NCBI RefSeq assembly: GCF_017873335.1
Contig: NZ_JAGGKB010000001.1
Coordinates: forward strand, 558,001 to 622,000
Direction: 5' to 3'
DNA: 64,000 nt
DNA from: Thermococcus stetteri
GTDB lineage: Archaea; Methanobacteriota_B; Thermococci; Thermococcales; Thermococcaceae
Under the pieces are notes generated by a model. It had not been told where the DNA came from and searched no databases. It worked only from the letters and a program-made list of their open reading frames with translations. A program made the position numbers and the translations under genes. This document shows, in pieces, positions 34,218-42,788 of the stretch; the stretch's first letter is position 1, and each line of letters begins with the position of its first letter.

Positions 34218-35483
34218 CCTCTCTATCTCGGCCCCCATTTTCTTAATCTCACCCAACATCCCCGTTTGGACGTAGGCGTCTATCATAGTCTTCTCACCGT
34301 ACTCAACCGAGAGAACTTCTCCAACGGAATTTATGAGCGCCATCACGGCAGGGACTTTCTCAGGTTCCTCCACGATTATCCTGAAAGCACCGTACTTGGG
34401 AAGTTTAAGGACTACCCTGTTTAGGGCCTCCATAAGCTCCCCGAGGCGGCCCTCCTTCGCCGAAATCTTCACCACGTCCTCGAGGCTTATCCCCCTCTCG
34501 CGGGCAAGCTCCCATATCAGCCTGGCCTTCTCCTCAGCGTCCGCCTCTTCTATCAGGTCTATCTTGTTGAGGGCAACTATAATCGGCTTGTCGAGGGCCT
34601 TCAGCTCTCTCAGAACCCGAAGGGAAGCGAGGGCTTTTCTCCTGATTTCACCCCACGGCTCGCTTGAGTCCAGAACGAGGAGGACTATGTCTGCCTTTAC
34701 TATCTCCTCCAGCGTGGAGTGGAAGGCTTCAACTATAAAGGGCGGCAAACCGTCGATGAACCCAACTGTATCGGTTGCAAGAATCCTCCTCGTGCCGAGC
34801 CTGAAGCGCCTCGTCGTTGTGTCAAGGGTCGTGAACATCTGGCCCCTTGCCTCGACTTCCTCCCGGGCGAGGGCGTTTAAAAGGGTCGATTTCCCGGCGT
34901 TGGTGTATCCAGCGAGTGCAACCAGGATGAAGCCCATCTCCTCCCTTCTCTTCCTCTTGACCTCTCTGTCAGCCTTCACCCTCTCAAGCTCTTTCCGTAT
35001 CTTTCCCATCCGGTAGCGGATGTGCTTGAGGTACTGCCTCGTCTGGTACTCACCCATGCCCTTAAAACCGGCCCTGTCGCCAAGCTTTATCCTCCTTATG
35101 GCCTCTTTTACGAGAGGCACCTCGTACTGGAGAGAGGCGAGCTCCACCTGGAGTTTGGCCTCCCTTGAGTGGGCCCTCTTCTCGAATATCTCAAGGACGA
35201 GCTGCCAGCGGTCCATTATCTCAACCCTGAGCTCCTTCCAGAGGTTGTAGGCCTGGCTCGGCGTCAGCCTGTTCGCGAAGATCACCTTGTCGGGCTTGAG
35301 CTCCTTGACAAGCTCCTTGAGCTCCTCGAGCTTTCCCGGCCCTATATTGTAGCGCGGATGCTCCTCCCTGTTCTGCTCTACTATGGTCAGAACCTCGTAG
35401 CCAGCGCTCCTCAGCAGTTCCTCGAACTCCTCCCTGCTCACCCATTCTCTACGGGAGCTCCTGATAACACCTATCGCTCTCAT
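34155..35483 (-). CDS. hflX: HflX-type GTPase
   Basis: The 442-residue ribosome-associated GTPase has the glycine-rich HflX domain (NIGPGKLEELKELV and ANRLTPSQAYNLWKEL), a long coiled region, then the G domain: G1 GYTNAGKSTLLN near residue 197, G2 TTRRF, G3 DTVGFIDGLP and G4 NKID. HflX splits or rescues stalled ribosomes. A C-terminal acidic tail is present. There is no SD at ATG 35483. A TATA-like TTATTAACC about 24 nt upstream suggests a leaderless mRNA. Its 3' end lies within the convergent phosphate transporter gene by 63 nt. Confidence 0.9.
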   Translation of the reverse strand: MRAIGVIRSSRREWVSREEFEELLRSAGYEVLTIVEQNREEHPRYNIGPGKLEELKELVKELKPDKVIFANRLTPSQAYNLWKELRVEIMDRWQLVLEIFEKRAHSREAKLQVELASLQYEVPLVKEAIRRIKLGDRAGFKGMGEYQTRQYLKHIRYRMGKIRKELERVKADREVKRKRREEMGFILVALAGYTNAGKSTLLNALAREEVEARGQMFTTLDTTTRRFRLGTRRILATDTVGFIDGLPPFIVEAFHSTLEEIVKADIVLLVLDSSEPWGEIRRKALASLRVLRELKALDKPIIVALNKIDLIEEADAEEKARLIWELARERGISLEDVVKISAKEGRLGELMEALNRVVLKLPKYGAFRIIVEEPEKVPAVMALINSVGEVLSVEYGEKTMIDAYVQTGMLGEIKKMGAEIERLNHPDEGEELEQDEGDSDGS

Positions 35484-35564
35484 CACACGGAAGTTGCAGA
35501 GTGGGTTAATAACCTTTGGGCTAACCTTAAAATAGTCCAGAACGTAATAATAAAGGGGAAGACT

Positions 35565-37103
35565 ATGCTGGGCCTCGCGCTTTTGGCTGTTATAAAAGGT
35601 AGTGATCTGATAGTCGATAAAGAGGGACTAAAGGAAGACATTCTTGCCTGGAGGTTGAAGGAAGTTAAAGCTCTAGCTGAAAAACATGACAAAGTGTTCG
35701 CTGTTCTTGTCGAGTTCCTGTACGATGAAAATCCCCACGTAAGGGCAAACGTGCTCCAGATAATCAAAGACATGATATCGGAGGGGAAAATGCCGAGGTC
35801 GCGCCTCCAGAGAGTTCTCCCAAGAATCCTTGAACTGGCGAGAGATAAGGACGAAAGAGTCGCGTTGAAGGCCATCGAGGTAATAAACGTTCTCCTTGAG
35901 TCCGGCAACCTAAGCGATGATGAGTACGAGAGGATAATGGAAACCCTCCAGAGCGTCCTCAAGTCGGGAGTGCCGATACTGGGAGAATACGCTGCGGAGG
36001 GCCTTGGAAAGTTAGGAGCAAACGTTGTCTCAATAGCTTACAAATTAATAAACTGGCTCTTCTCCCTCATCGGATCGAGCAAAAAGCGCGATGTCCAGAG
36101 CGCAGCCATAACTGCCCTAACTGAAATAGCCAGCAAGACCACAGACCCAAACATATTGAACAGAGTATTTGACGGTGTTACTGACCTCCTGTCCCATCCA
36201 GACCCCTACGTTGTGGAGAGGGCTCTCTACTCGATTGACAGACTCCTCGTCAGAGAAAAGGAGCTTTCCATGAGGAACAAGCTGAAGGCAGTTAGCAAAA
36301 TCAAAGAACTCCGCGGGGACGTTAAGCTCAGTTTCCTCGCCTCCCAGGTCATGGAAAAGCTTGAAAAGGCCACCAACATTGATGAAGAGATCGTTGAGAG
36401 AGAGGACGTTACAAAAGCCCTTGAGGTGTCAAAGTACTCAATTGACGACGTGGAAAAGCTTCTTGACGCTGGGAAAGCGGAGATCGTGGCTGAAATGGCA
36501 AAACTTGACCCAACGGTTATGGAGAAGATCCTCTCAATGCTGGAGAGCGAAGACTACACGAGGAGGATGGACGCCCTCTGGATCGTCTCAAGGGTCACAC
36601 CCCACCTCACCCCAACGGACGCCTACAGGATTCTCCCAATTCTAGGAGAGTTCCTCAAGTCAAAGAACACCTGGGCACGAGAAACCGCCGCAAAAACCCT
36701 GGCAGATCTCTACGCTCTATACCCCGGAACAGCCAAGTTCTTCGCTTCCCTGCTGGAGGCCCTATTGAAATCCATCAACCCGTTTGATATTGAAGGGGCA
36801 CTTGAGTTTATGGTAAGGCTTTCGGAAAAGATACCCACCGAGGAGATGCGCGAGAAGATAACAAAGCTGATACTCCACCTTTTGGAGAATGCGAGGGCAA
36901 GGGGGATCACCCTCAAGTTCCTTGCAAAGGAAGCCCAGAGACTCCTCGAGCTTGATACTGAAGCACTATTCACACTTAAAGACAAGCTCAAGGAGCTGTA
37001 TGGTTCAGAGGGTGGCAGGTACGACGAGATAATAGCGGGTCTGATAGACGTGATAGATGATATCCTCAAGATGAGGAGACAGGGGATCGTGGCAAACATT
37101 TAG
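35565..37103 (+). CDS. HEAT-repeat protein
   Basis: The 512-residue all-helical protein is built from HEAT/ARM-like repeats, for example DENPHVRANVLQIIKDMI, DKDERVALKAIEVINVLLES, KKRDVQSAAITALTEIASK, HPDPYVVERALYSIDRLLV and SEDYTRRMDALWIVSRV. No membrane or catalytic motif is seen. It is a likely protein-protein or protein-nucleic-acid scaffold. ATG 35565 follows AAAGGGGA. The open frame extends much further upstream but there it is antisense to hflX. A TATA-like CTTAAAATA lies at 35525-35533. Confidence 0.75.
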   Translation: MLGLALLAVIKGSDLIVDKEGLKEDILAWRLKEVKALAEKHDKVFAVLVEFLYDENPHVRANVLQIIKDMISEGKMPRSRLQRVLPRILELARDKDERVALKAIEVINVLLESGNLSDDEYERIMETLQSVLKSGVPILGEYAAEGLGKLGANVVSIAYKLINWLFSLIGSSKKRDVQSAAITALTEIASKTTDPNILNRVFDGVTDLLSHPDPYVVERALYSIDRLLVREKELSMRNKLKAVSKIKELRGDVKLSFLASQVMEKLEKATNIDEEIVEREDVTKALEVSKYSIDDVEKLLDAGKAEIVAEMAKLDPTVMEKILSMLESEDYTRRMDALWIVSRVTPHLTPTDAYRILPILGEFLKSKNTWARETAAKTLADLYALYPGTAKFFASLLEALLKSINPFDIEGALEFMVRLSEKIPTEEMREKITKLILHLLENARARGITLKFLAKEAQRLLELDTEALFTLKDKLKELYGSEGGRYDEIIAGLIDVIDDILKMRRQGIVANI

Positions 37104-37167
37104 TTTTCAACCTTTTGTTGCGGAAACCCCTTTAAATCTCTGTTTCTAACCTTAAGCGGTGGTTTCC

Positions 37168-37527
37168 ATGGAGAACGGCGACGTTATGGTTAAGTTAAAA
37201 GAGATTGAGGAGCTCCTCGACAAGCTCGGAAAGGAGCACCCGAAGGAGATATCTGCCTTTTCAAGGTTCCTGCGCGAGACCCTCGACAACAAGGCCCTCA
37301 CAACGAGGGAGAAGGAGCTCATAGCCCTCGCCCTCGGAATAGCTGCCGGCTGCGAGCGGTGCATCTACCTCCACACCCAGAAGGCCCTTGAAGCCGGTGC
37401 GAAGCCGGAGGAACTCATAGAGGCCGGACTCGTGGCGGTTCTGATGGCCGGCGGTCCGGCATTGATGCATCTCATCCCGCTTGTGAAGGCCATAGAGAGC
37501 TTCCAAAAAGAGCATGGGAAGGAGTGA
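37168..37527 (+). CDS. Carboxymuconolactone decarboxylase/AhpD-like protein
   Basis: The 119-residue protein has an AhpD-like core: TTREKELIALALGIAAGCERCIYLHTQKALEAG, with the redox CxxCxxxH motif (CERCIYLH). This suggests thiol-disulfide or peroxidase-reductant activity, not lactone decarboxylation. ATG 37168 follows GGTGGT, and GTG 37159 is in that SD region. A TATA-like TTTAAATC precedes it. It converges on the NAC gene with a 3-nt gap. Confidence 0.83.
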   Translation: MENGDVMVKLKEIEELLDKLGKEHPKEISAFSRFLRETLDNKALTTREKELIALALGIAAGCERCIYLHTQKALEAGAKPEELIEAGLVAVLMAGGPALMHLIPLVKAIESFQKEHGKE

Positions 37528-37530
37528 GCC

Positions 37531-37860
37531 TCACTCGGTAAGCTTCAGGATCGCCTCCGCGAGGTCTCCTTTCGCTTCTTCCAGTGCTTTCTTTGCCGTG
37601 TCGTAGTCCACTCCAGCCTGCTCCATGACGAGCTTTACGTCCTCCTCTGAGACCTCCAGAACTTCCCTCACTTCCTCGCTTCCCGGGATTATCTGGTAGG
37701 TCTTCTCCCCTTGGGCCGTTATCACCGTGACTGCCGGATCCTTGAGGACGAGTTCCCTACCCCTCAACCTGATAACTACCTCCTCAACGTCCTCAAGCTC
37801 CTCCATCTTTATGCCGAGCTGCTTCATCATCTTCTTGAGCTGTTTTGGGTTCATTCCCAT
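37531..37860 (-). CDS. nac: Nascent polypeptide-associated complex protein (archaeal NAC)
   Basis: The protein is about 109 residues. It has an N-terminal basic ribosome-binding helix ([20 protein letters not shown]), a NAC beta-barrel ([21 protein letters not shown]...GEKTYQI) and a C-terminal UBA domain ([30 protein letters not shown]). It forms a homodimer that binds nascent chains at the ribosome. SD GGTGGAGG overlaps several possible starts. ATG 37860 has 5 nt spacing, ATG 37863 and 37854 are alternatives. Confidence 0.93.
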   Translation of the reverse strand: MGMNPKQLKKMMKQLGIKMEELEDVEEVVIRLRGRELVLKDPAVTVITAQGEKTYQIIPGSEEVREVLEVSEEDVKLVMEQAGVDYDTAKKALEEAKGDLAEAILKLTE

Positions 37861-37914
37861 CATAGCCTCCACCGGGTAGAGTTGGCCGGAGATTTTAAAA
37901 AGGTTGAGAAAACA

Positions 37915-39054
37915 TCAGGAACCTTCAAAGAGCTCGATGAACTCCTCTTCCTCCTTCCCGCCACCAAAAGCCATCTTGAGTAGGGGCGGCGTGACGAGGG
38001 TCGTCAGGAATATCATCAGGACTATCACGACGTACGCTTCCCTGCCGACTATGCCCGCGTTCAGGGCTATCGCCAGCATCGCCAGTTCCACACCCATCCT
38101 CGGGATCATACCTATTCCGACCCTGAGGGCCTCTTTTGGTGTCAGTCCACCGACGATGCCGCCCAGACCGCAACCGAGTATCTTGCTGAGGATCGCTCCG
38201 AGGGAAAACACTACTGCGAACACCCCAACGGAGGAGACATCCTTTACAGGTATGTTCATGCCGACGTCGACGAAGAACAGCGGGATGAAGATTGCATGAG
38301 CTATGACCCTAGTGTGCTCGAATATTGGCTTCCTGAACTCGGTCTCACTCAGAGCCAATCCAAAGAGGTAGGCACCGAGGATTGAGGCAAGGTTCATGTG
38401 TTCGGCGAGGTAAGCGAAGGCGAAGAGGATGGCCATCGAGAGTGTTATCGTGGAATCTGCGAAGCCAAGCCGGATTACCTTCTTGAGCAACCAGTCAACA
38501 GCTGGGGGCACAAGATAAATCGCAACTGCGAGGAAGACGGCGACCTTAAGCAGGATGAGGCCTATAACTGAGTAGTGAACGCTTCCCTGGACGAGGATCG
38601 AGATTACAACTGTCAGAATTATTATGCCGAGGATATCATCGACTATGGCCGCGGTAAGTATCGTCGTTCCCTCCCTCGTCTTAAGGGCGTCGAGCTCCAT
38701 GAGAACCCTAACTGTCAAACTGACGCTCGTTGGCGTTGTTAAAGCACCGTAGAGGAGCGCCTGCTCAAAGCCCTTGAAGGGATAGACCACTGCAAATCCT
38801 ATGAAGAAAGCCACGAGAACGCCTATGCCTGCAACGGAAATCCCAGCCTTCCCAGCCTCTTTAAGCTCGTCCACACTGCTCTCAAGCCCGGCTAGGAAAA
38901 GAAGGAGGAGAACGCCTATCATGGATATGTCCTTGACTTCCTCTGTCGGCGGAAAGAGAACTCCCAGCAGGATTCCACCGACTATCTGGCCCAAAACCAC
39001 AGGCTGTTCTATCCGTGCGAATATCCAGCCGAAGGCCTCAGCAACCGCCAGCAT
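37915..39054 (-). CDS. Cation/proton antiporter, CPA2 type
   Basis: The 379-residue membrane protein has about 11-12 helices. It shows CPA2 features: EQPVVLGQIVGGILLGVL, LLLLFLAGLESSVDELK, the paired acidic residues in TILTAAIVDDILGIIIL, and RMGVELAMLAIALNAG. It should exchange Na+ or K+ for H+. The N-terminus from ATG 39054 is short for the family and has no SD. An upstream out-of-frame ATG at 39067 with GGTGATC before it would join in frame if one C were removed from the CCC at 39059-39057. The real start is therefore uncertain. Confidence 0.85.
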   Translation of the reverse strand: MLAVAEAFGWIFARIEQPVVLGQIVGGILLGVLFPPTEEVKDISMIGVLLLLFLAGLESSVDELKEAGKAGISVAGIGVLVAFFIGFAVVYPFKGFEQALLYGALTTPTSVSLTVRVLMELDALKTREGTTILTAAIVDDILGIIILTVVISILVQGSVHYSVIGLILLKVAVFLAVAIYLVPPAVDWLLKKVIRLGFADSTITLSMAILFAFAYLAEHMNLASILGAYLFGLALSETEFRKPIFEHTRVIAHAIFIPLFFVDVGMNIPVKDVSSVGVFAVVFSLGAILSKILGCGLGGIVGGLTPKEALRVGIGMIPRMGVELAMLAIALNAGIVGREAYVVIVLMIFLTTLVTPPLLKMAFGGGKEEEEFIELFEGS

Positions 39055-39128
39055 GAGGGATTTGCATGCCGATCACCGGGCGAATATCCTCAGGAGCCTG
39101 ACTATGGACTGAGCCGAGAAAGTCCCAA

Positions 39129-39542
39129 CTACCTTTTTCCCCTGTCGACGACAGGAAACTGCTTTACTCCAGTTTCAAGCATTACCTCAAGGGCGTAGCC
39201 GAGCCTGTCATTTGGGCTGAGAGTTATTGGCCGGGGATTCATTATCTCCTTGACAGGCCTCTCCCAGTCGAGGTGGGCCTCCTTTATTGCATCCATACCC
39301 ACCAGAATGTAATCCGAGGGAGGAACTATCAGGTTCACTACCTCATCGATTGAGATGAAACCGAGCAGTTTGCCGTTTTCATCGGTTATGACAGCGCAGG
39401 TTCTGTGCTCCAGTCCCTTAATAAGGGTCTCTATTTTATCCTCCGGTGAAAGTCTGAGAAAGTCCCTCTCCATGACGAGTTTGAGGGGCATCTTTGAGAG
39501 CTTGATTATGTTGAGCTTCGGCTTTTCCTCCTCGCTACTCAT
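39129..39542 (-). CDS. CBS-domain protein with probable single-base frameshift near the 3' end
   Basis: The 137-residue frame has two CBS motifs (MERDFLRLSPEDKIETLIKG...LLGFISIDEVV and MNPRPITLSPNDRLGYALEVM...QFPVVDRGKR). The second stops inside the conserved VVDxxGKxVGxxS segment. Reading one extra A in the A5 run (minus strand, 39138-39134) continues the family sequence as KKVVGTFSAQSIVRLLRIFAR and a stop at 39073. CBS pairs bind adenine nucleotides and regulate transporters or enzymes, and it lies just upstream of the antiporter. ATG 39542 follows GGTGGTG. Confidence 0.8.
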   Translation of the reverse strand: MSSEEEKPKLNIIKLSKMPLKLVMERDFLRLSPEDKIETLIKGLEHRTCAVITDENGKLLGFISIDEVVNLIVPPSDYILVGMDAIKEAHLDWERPVKEIMNPRPITLSPNDRLGYALEVMLETGVKQFPVVDRGKR

Positions 39543-39616
39543 GTGCACCACCGCAGTCTAAATATGTAGTTCTCAAGACTTATAAGCGTCGCGGATAACT
39601 CTAAACGTCCATTTGA

Positions 39617-39817
39617 ATGGCTGAGGGCGAGAATATGCCCTCCGTTCCTCAATCCGTTCCGACCGAGGGAGGCATAATTCTCGGCACTCTGGGACTGCTC
39701 GCTATAGCGGTTTTCTACTGGGCGTTATCCCTGTGGCTGAAGAGATACGCGGAGAGGAAGGAGAGGGAGCTCCAGGAGGAAGTCAGGGAGCTTGAAAACG
39801 AGGGCAAGGTTTACTGA
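39617..39817 (+). CDS. Small single-span membrane protein
   Basis: The protein is 66 residues: a polar N-terminus, one membrane span (GIILGTLGLLAIAVFYWALSLWL) and a charged cytoplasmic helix (KRYAERKERELQEEVRELENEGKV). No family is recognised. A TATA-like ACTTATAAGC lies about 35 nt upstream of ATG 39617. ATG 39635, with a GAGGGCG upstream, is an alternative start that would remove six residues. It is divergent from the CBS gene, and function is unknown. Confidence 0.6.
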   Translation: MAEGENMPSVPQSVPTEGGIILGTLGLLAIAVFYWALSLWLKRYAERKERELQEEVRELENEGKVY

Positions 39818-39873
39818 TTTCCATGCCACCTCAGTTTTCAAAAAGTACTTAATGGAAAACCTTAGTTTTTACC

Positions 39874-40116
39874 ATGAGCACTGAAGTGGTTAGACTGGAT
39901 GAAAACGGCAGGCTGTACCTCCCCGCGTCCCTCCGAAAGAGACTAAAGGCAAGGGAGTTCTACGTAGAGGAGAGAAACGGAGAGATAGTCCTTATTCCAG
40001 TCAGGAAAAAGATCGAGAAGTACTGGGGCATCGTGAAGGGAGAAAAGCTGAGCGCGGAAGAAATTGACAGGGTGGTTGAGAAAGAAACCAAGAAACTCCT
40101 GAGGGATGAGCTTTGA
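39874..40116 (+). CDS. AbrB/SpoVT-type antitoxin (VapB-like)
   Basis: The 80-residue protein has a swapped-hairpin AbrB DNA-binding domain (VVRLDENGRLYLPASLRKRLKAREFYVEERNGEIVLIPV) and a C-terminal helix that would wrap the toxin. Its stop overlaps the TTG start of the PIN gene (TTGA), the usual VapBC arrangement. A TATA-like element about 23 nt upstream and the absence of an SD suggest a leaderless transcript. The antitoxin frame is intact while the toxin frame is broken. Confidence 0.78.
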   Translation: MSTEVVRLDENGRLYLPASLRKRLKAREFYVEERNGEIVLIPVRKKIEKYWGIVKGEKLSAEEIDRVVEKETKKLLRDEL

Positions 40117-40474
40117 GGGCCTATGTTGACGTCAACGTGATCTACTTACTGACCGCGAACGAAGAGTTCGGTCGAGGGCGAAGGAATTGATCGAGGAATA
40201 CTACGGCAGGATGATAACCTCTGTACTGACCGTCTGGCAACTCTACATTCTTCTCCGGCGCTCGGGAGCCAAGCTCAGGATAAGCAGGGTTCTGGAAGAT
40301 TTGGGAATAAAGGTCGTCGCCCTGACTCCCGAGATCATCAAAAGGGCAGAGGAATGCGAGAAGCTCGACTTTGACGATGCCATACACTACGCCACGATGA
40401 AAGCGCACGGGATCAAGGTTATCCTTTCAAACGACAGAGATTTTGACAGAGTTGAAGTGAAAAGGCTGTTTTAG
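40113..40474 (+). pseudogene. PIN-domain toxin (VapC-like), frameshifted
   Basis: TTG 40113, coupled to the antitoxin stop, begins a PIN-like start (RAYVDVNVIYLLTANEEFG), which then runs into a stop at 40188. The rest of the protein continues in another frame from about 40172 (SRAKELIEEYYGRM) to 40474. It keeps the PIN acidic motifs KLDFDDAIHYATMKAHG and SNDRDF. One added base in the GG at 40170-40171 joins the two parts. An intact version would be an RNase toxin of about 120 residues. Either the toxin has been inactivated or the base call is wrong. Confidence 0.75.
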
Positions 40475-40501
40475 AAAAGGGCAGAGGAGAAAGCAGAGCA
40501 A

Positions 40502-41530
40502 TCACTCCTTCTCCCCTTCAGGGAACTTCGAGGTCTCTTCGTTCGCCTTCATGATCTTCTGCCTGTACTCCTCGTACTTCTTTTTAGCTTCTTCCGCCTT
40601 CTCCTTCTCTCCGAGGTACTCGTAGGCCTCAGCAACGTGCTTCCACCACATCGGGTCTTCTTCAGCTTCCTTCAGGCAGTACTCGAGGAACTTCTGATAG
40701 GCCTCTCTGGCGAGGTCCTCCATACCGAGCCTCCTCGCGATGTTGCCCACGTCCTCCCAGAAAACTCCTTCCTCCTGGGCCTCCCCCTTGTAGTACTCAA
40801 GGGCCTTCTCCCAGGCTTCCCTGGCCTTCTCCTCGTTCCCAAGCTCCTCGTAGAGCTTGGCGACGTCCTCCCAGAACCAGGGCTCCTCCTCGGCGTAGCG
40901 CTCAAGGGCCTTCGCTGCTCTCTCCATGTCTCCGGCCTTCTTCCAGTACTCGTGGGCCTCCTTGAGGTAGTAGGTGTCCTTCTCCTTCTCATACAACTGC
41001 TCGTATATCTCGGCCGCCTTGGCGTACTCTCCCGCCTTCTCGTAGGCCCAGGCGGCGCTCTCAAGCCAGCCGAGCTTTAAGTACATCTCAGCGGCCTTCA
41101 GGTAGTTCCCGGCCTTCTCGTACTTCCTTGCCGCCTGCTTGTACTTCCCGGCCTTTTCGAGGCTCTCGGCGCTCTTGAAGCGGTCGACCAGCCCAAGGTC
41201 GGGCTCGCTGATGTACCAGATTCCAAAGGCAACAACCGCTACGAAGAAGACCATTATCCCGCCGACAACGCCGAGGTTCTTCCAGACCCAGCTGAGGTAG
41301 AGGCCGTAGGCGCTGATGGCGGTGAAAACAGCCAGTATAGCGCCATACTTCCAGCTCTCGGCGTAGAGGGTTAGCGCGGTAAAGAACCCGAGGACGAGCG
41401 TAAGGCCGAGAAAACCGAGGACGAGTATCACCTGGAGCAGAAGCTTCCAGCCGCCGTACCAGACTATCCCGGCCGCTATGGCTATTATCACAACCAGGAA
41501 CCCTATGAGATAAGCTTTCAGCTTGTCCAT
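40502..41530 (-). CDS. Membrane-anchored TPR protein
   Basis: The 342-residue protein has about four N-terminal membrane helices (residues about 5-110). A cytosolic array of TPR repeats follows, for example AGKYKQAARKYEKAGNYLKAAEMY, WAYEKAGEYAKAAEIYEQLYEKEKD and LAREAYQKFLEYCLKEAEEDP. The repeat spacing is about 34-40 residues with W-rich variants (PWFWEDVAKLYEELGNEEKA). It is probably a membrane-bound assembly platform with unknown partners. It overlaps the alkyltransferase gene's end by 13 nt in the same direction. Confidence 0.72.
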   Translation of the reverse strand: MDKLKAYLIGFLVVIIAIAAGIVWYGGWKLLLQVILVLGFLGLTLVLGFFTALTLYAESWKYGAILAVFTAISAYGLYLSWVWKNLGVVGGIMVFFVAVVAFGIWYISEPDLGLVDRFKSAESLEKAGKYKQAARKYEKAGNYLKAAEMYLKLGWLESAAWAYEKAGEYAKAAEIYEQLYEKEKDTYYLKEAHEYWKKAGDMERAAKALERYAEEEPWFWEDVAKLYEELGNEEKAREAWEKALEYYKGEAQEEGVFWEDVGNIARRLGMEDLAREAYQKFLEYCLKEAEEDPMWWKHVAEAYEYLGEKEKAEEAKKKYEEYRQKIMKANEETSKFPEGEKE

Positions 41531-42042
41531 TCTTTCACCCCCTCAATTTCCAGCAGGAACTTCTTCTCATCAATTCCGGAGCTGTAGTAACCAATACCAT
41601 CGTGTGCAACGACCCTATGACAGGAAACGACGATTGGGTACGGGTTTCGCTTCATCGCACCGCCGATTGCTCTCGGAGACGTGTTGAGTGCCTTTGCAAG
41701 GGCACCGTAGGTTATAACGCTCCCTCTTTTAACGTTTTTTGTGAGCCACTCGTAAACTTTCTTTTCAAAGGGTGTAACTCCCTCAAAGGAAAGCTCCGGG
41801 AGAAAATCGGCGTTGTCGAGCTCTCCAATCATGACTTTGAATACCTTCTCAGGGTAGTCGCTCGGCTGAACGTCGAGGGAGACGCTGACCCCCCTCTTCC
41901 TCAGGTGCTCGGCGAGGGAGCGGATTCTCTCCATGAGAGTTCTCCTGTCAAAGGCGAACGCTATCCCCTGCACCCTTCCGGAGAAGACCACGCCGATCCA
42001 GACTTCCCTCTCGCCGACCCTAAACTTCTCCACGCTCAGCAT
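41518..42042 (-). CDS. ogt: Methylated-DNA--protein-cysteine methyltransferase
   Basis: The 174-residue suicide DNA repair protein removes alkyl groups from O6-guanine. The C-terminal catalytic domain has the DNA-binding helix region GALAKALNTSPRAIGGAMKRNPYP and the active Cys in VVSCHRVVAHDG. The residue before the Cys is Ser where PCHRV is usual. ATG 42042 has SD GGAGG 7 nt upstream. ATG 42048 is too close to it. It overlaps the TrmJ-like gene by 7 nt. Confidence 0.92.
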   Translation of the reverse strand: MLSVEKFRVGEREVWIGVVFSGRVQGIAFAFDRRTLMERIRSLAEHLRKRGVSVSLDVQPSDYPEKVFKVMIGELDNADFLPELSFEGVTPFEKKVYEWLTKNVKRGSVITYGALAKALNTSPRAIGGAMKRNPYPIVVSCHRVVAHDGIGYYSSGIDEKKFLLEIEGVKEWTS

Positions 42043-42743
42043 CGACATTCCTCCAGCCGTTTAATGGTCTTCCGGAGCGGCCCGATGAGCGTGTGGACTT
42101 CCCTACCGTAGAGGAAGGCCCTCCCAACGGCCCTCTGAAAGACCTTAACAAAGACCTCTCTCCTCTCGGCGTCCTTTGGATAATCGAGGACGTTGAGGAG
42201 CTTTTCCCACGTCCTTACGAGGACTTCTTTCTCCTCTCTTGTAGCCGGCTTCAGTGCCTCAACGTAGGGCTCAGGCCTCCTCTTCGACAGCTCGTAGAGA
42301 ACAACCGCGACTGCCTGGGCGAGGTTCATGACGGGATAGGCATCGCTCGTTGGTATCGTTAGGGTAACGTCCATCGCCTCAAGCTCCTCGTTCTTCAGTC
42401 CGATGCTCTCTCGCCCGAAGAATATTCCCACTTCTCCCCGATAGTCCTTGATAGCCTCAGCCAGCTCCCAGGGCATCAAGGGTGAGCGGTGGGGTACGAA
42501 GCGCTTTCCTGGCTTTCCAGTCGTTCCAACTGTGAGGTCGAACAGTCTAAAGGCTTCTTCAAAGGAGTCTAGAATTAGGGCGTTTTTGAGGACATCCCTC
42601 GCGTGGACGGCGTAGGCGTAGCTCTCGTCGGTCAGGTTGGGATTGATGAGGACTAACCTTGAGAAGCCGAAGTTTTTCATGGTCCTGGCTATCATTCCTA
42701 TGTTTGCCGGGCCCTCTGGTTCGACCAAAACGACGGATATCAT
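42036..42743 (-). CDS. SpoU/TrmJ-family RNA 2'-O-methyltransferase
   Basis: The 235-residue SPOUT enzyme has motif 1 GPANIGMIARTMKNFGF (about 11-27), motif 2 IFFGRESIGLKNEEL (about 108-122) and motif 3 IPTSDAYPVMNLAQAVAVVLYEL (about 130-152) forming the knot. A helical C-terminal extension follows, as in TrmJ (tRNA position-32 ribose methylation). The TrmJ assignment is likely, and other rRNA targets are possible. It is cotranscribed with the alkyltransferase gene. Confidence 0.87.
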   Translation of the reverse strand: MISVVLVEPEGPANIGMIARTMKNFGFSRLVLINPNLTDESYAYAVHARDVLKNALILDSFEEAFRLFDLTVGTTGKPGKRFVPHRSPLMPWELAEAIKDYRGEVGIFFGRESIGLKNEELEAMDVTLTIPTSDAYPVMNLAQAVAVVLYELSKRRPEPYVEALKPATREEKEVLVRTWEKLLNVLDYPKDAERREVFVKVFQRAVGRAFLYGREVHTLIGPLRKTIKRLEECRC

Positions 42744-42788
42744 CGGTAGGTCTTTAAGGGAGATGCTTTAAACGGTTGTGGTGGTTGG

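Noticed and set aside
35169-35564. Extended start of the HEAT-repeat gene
   Set aside because: The upstream part is antisense to hflX. ATG 35565 has an SD and a promoter.
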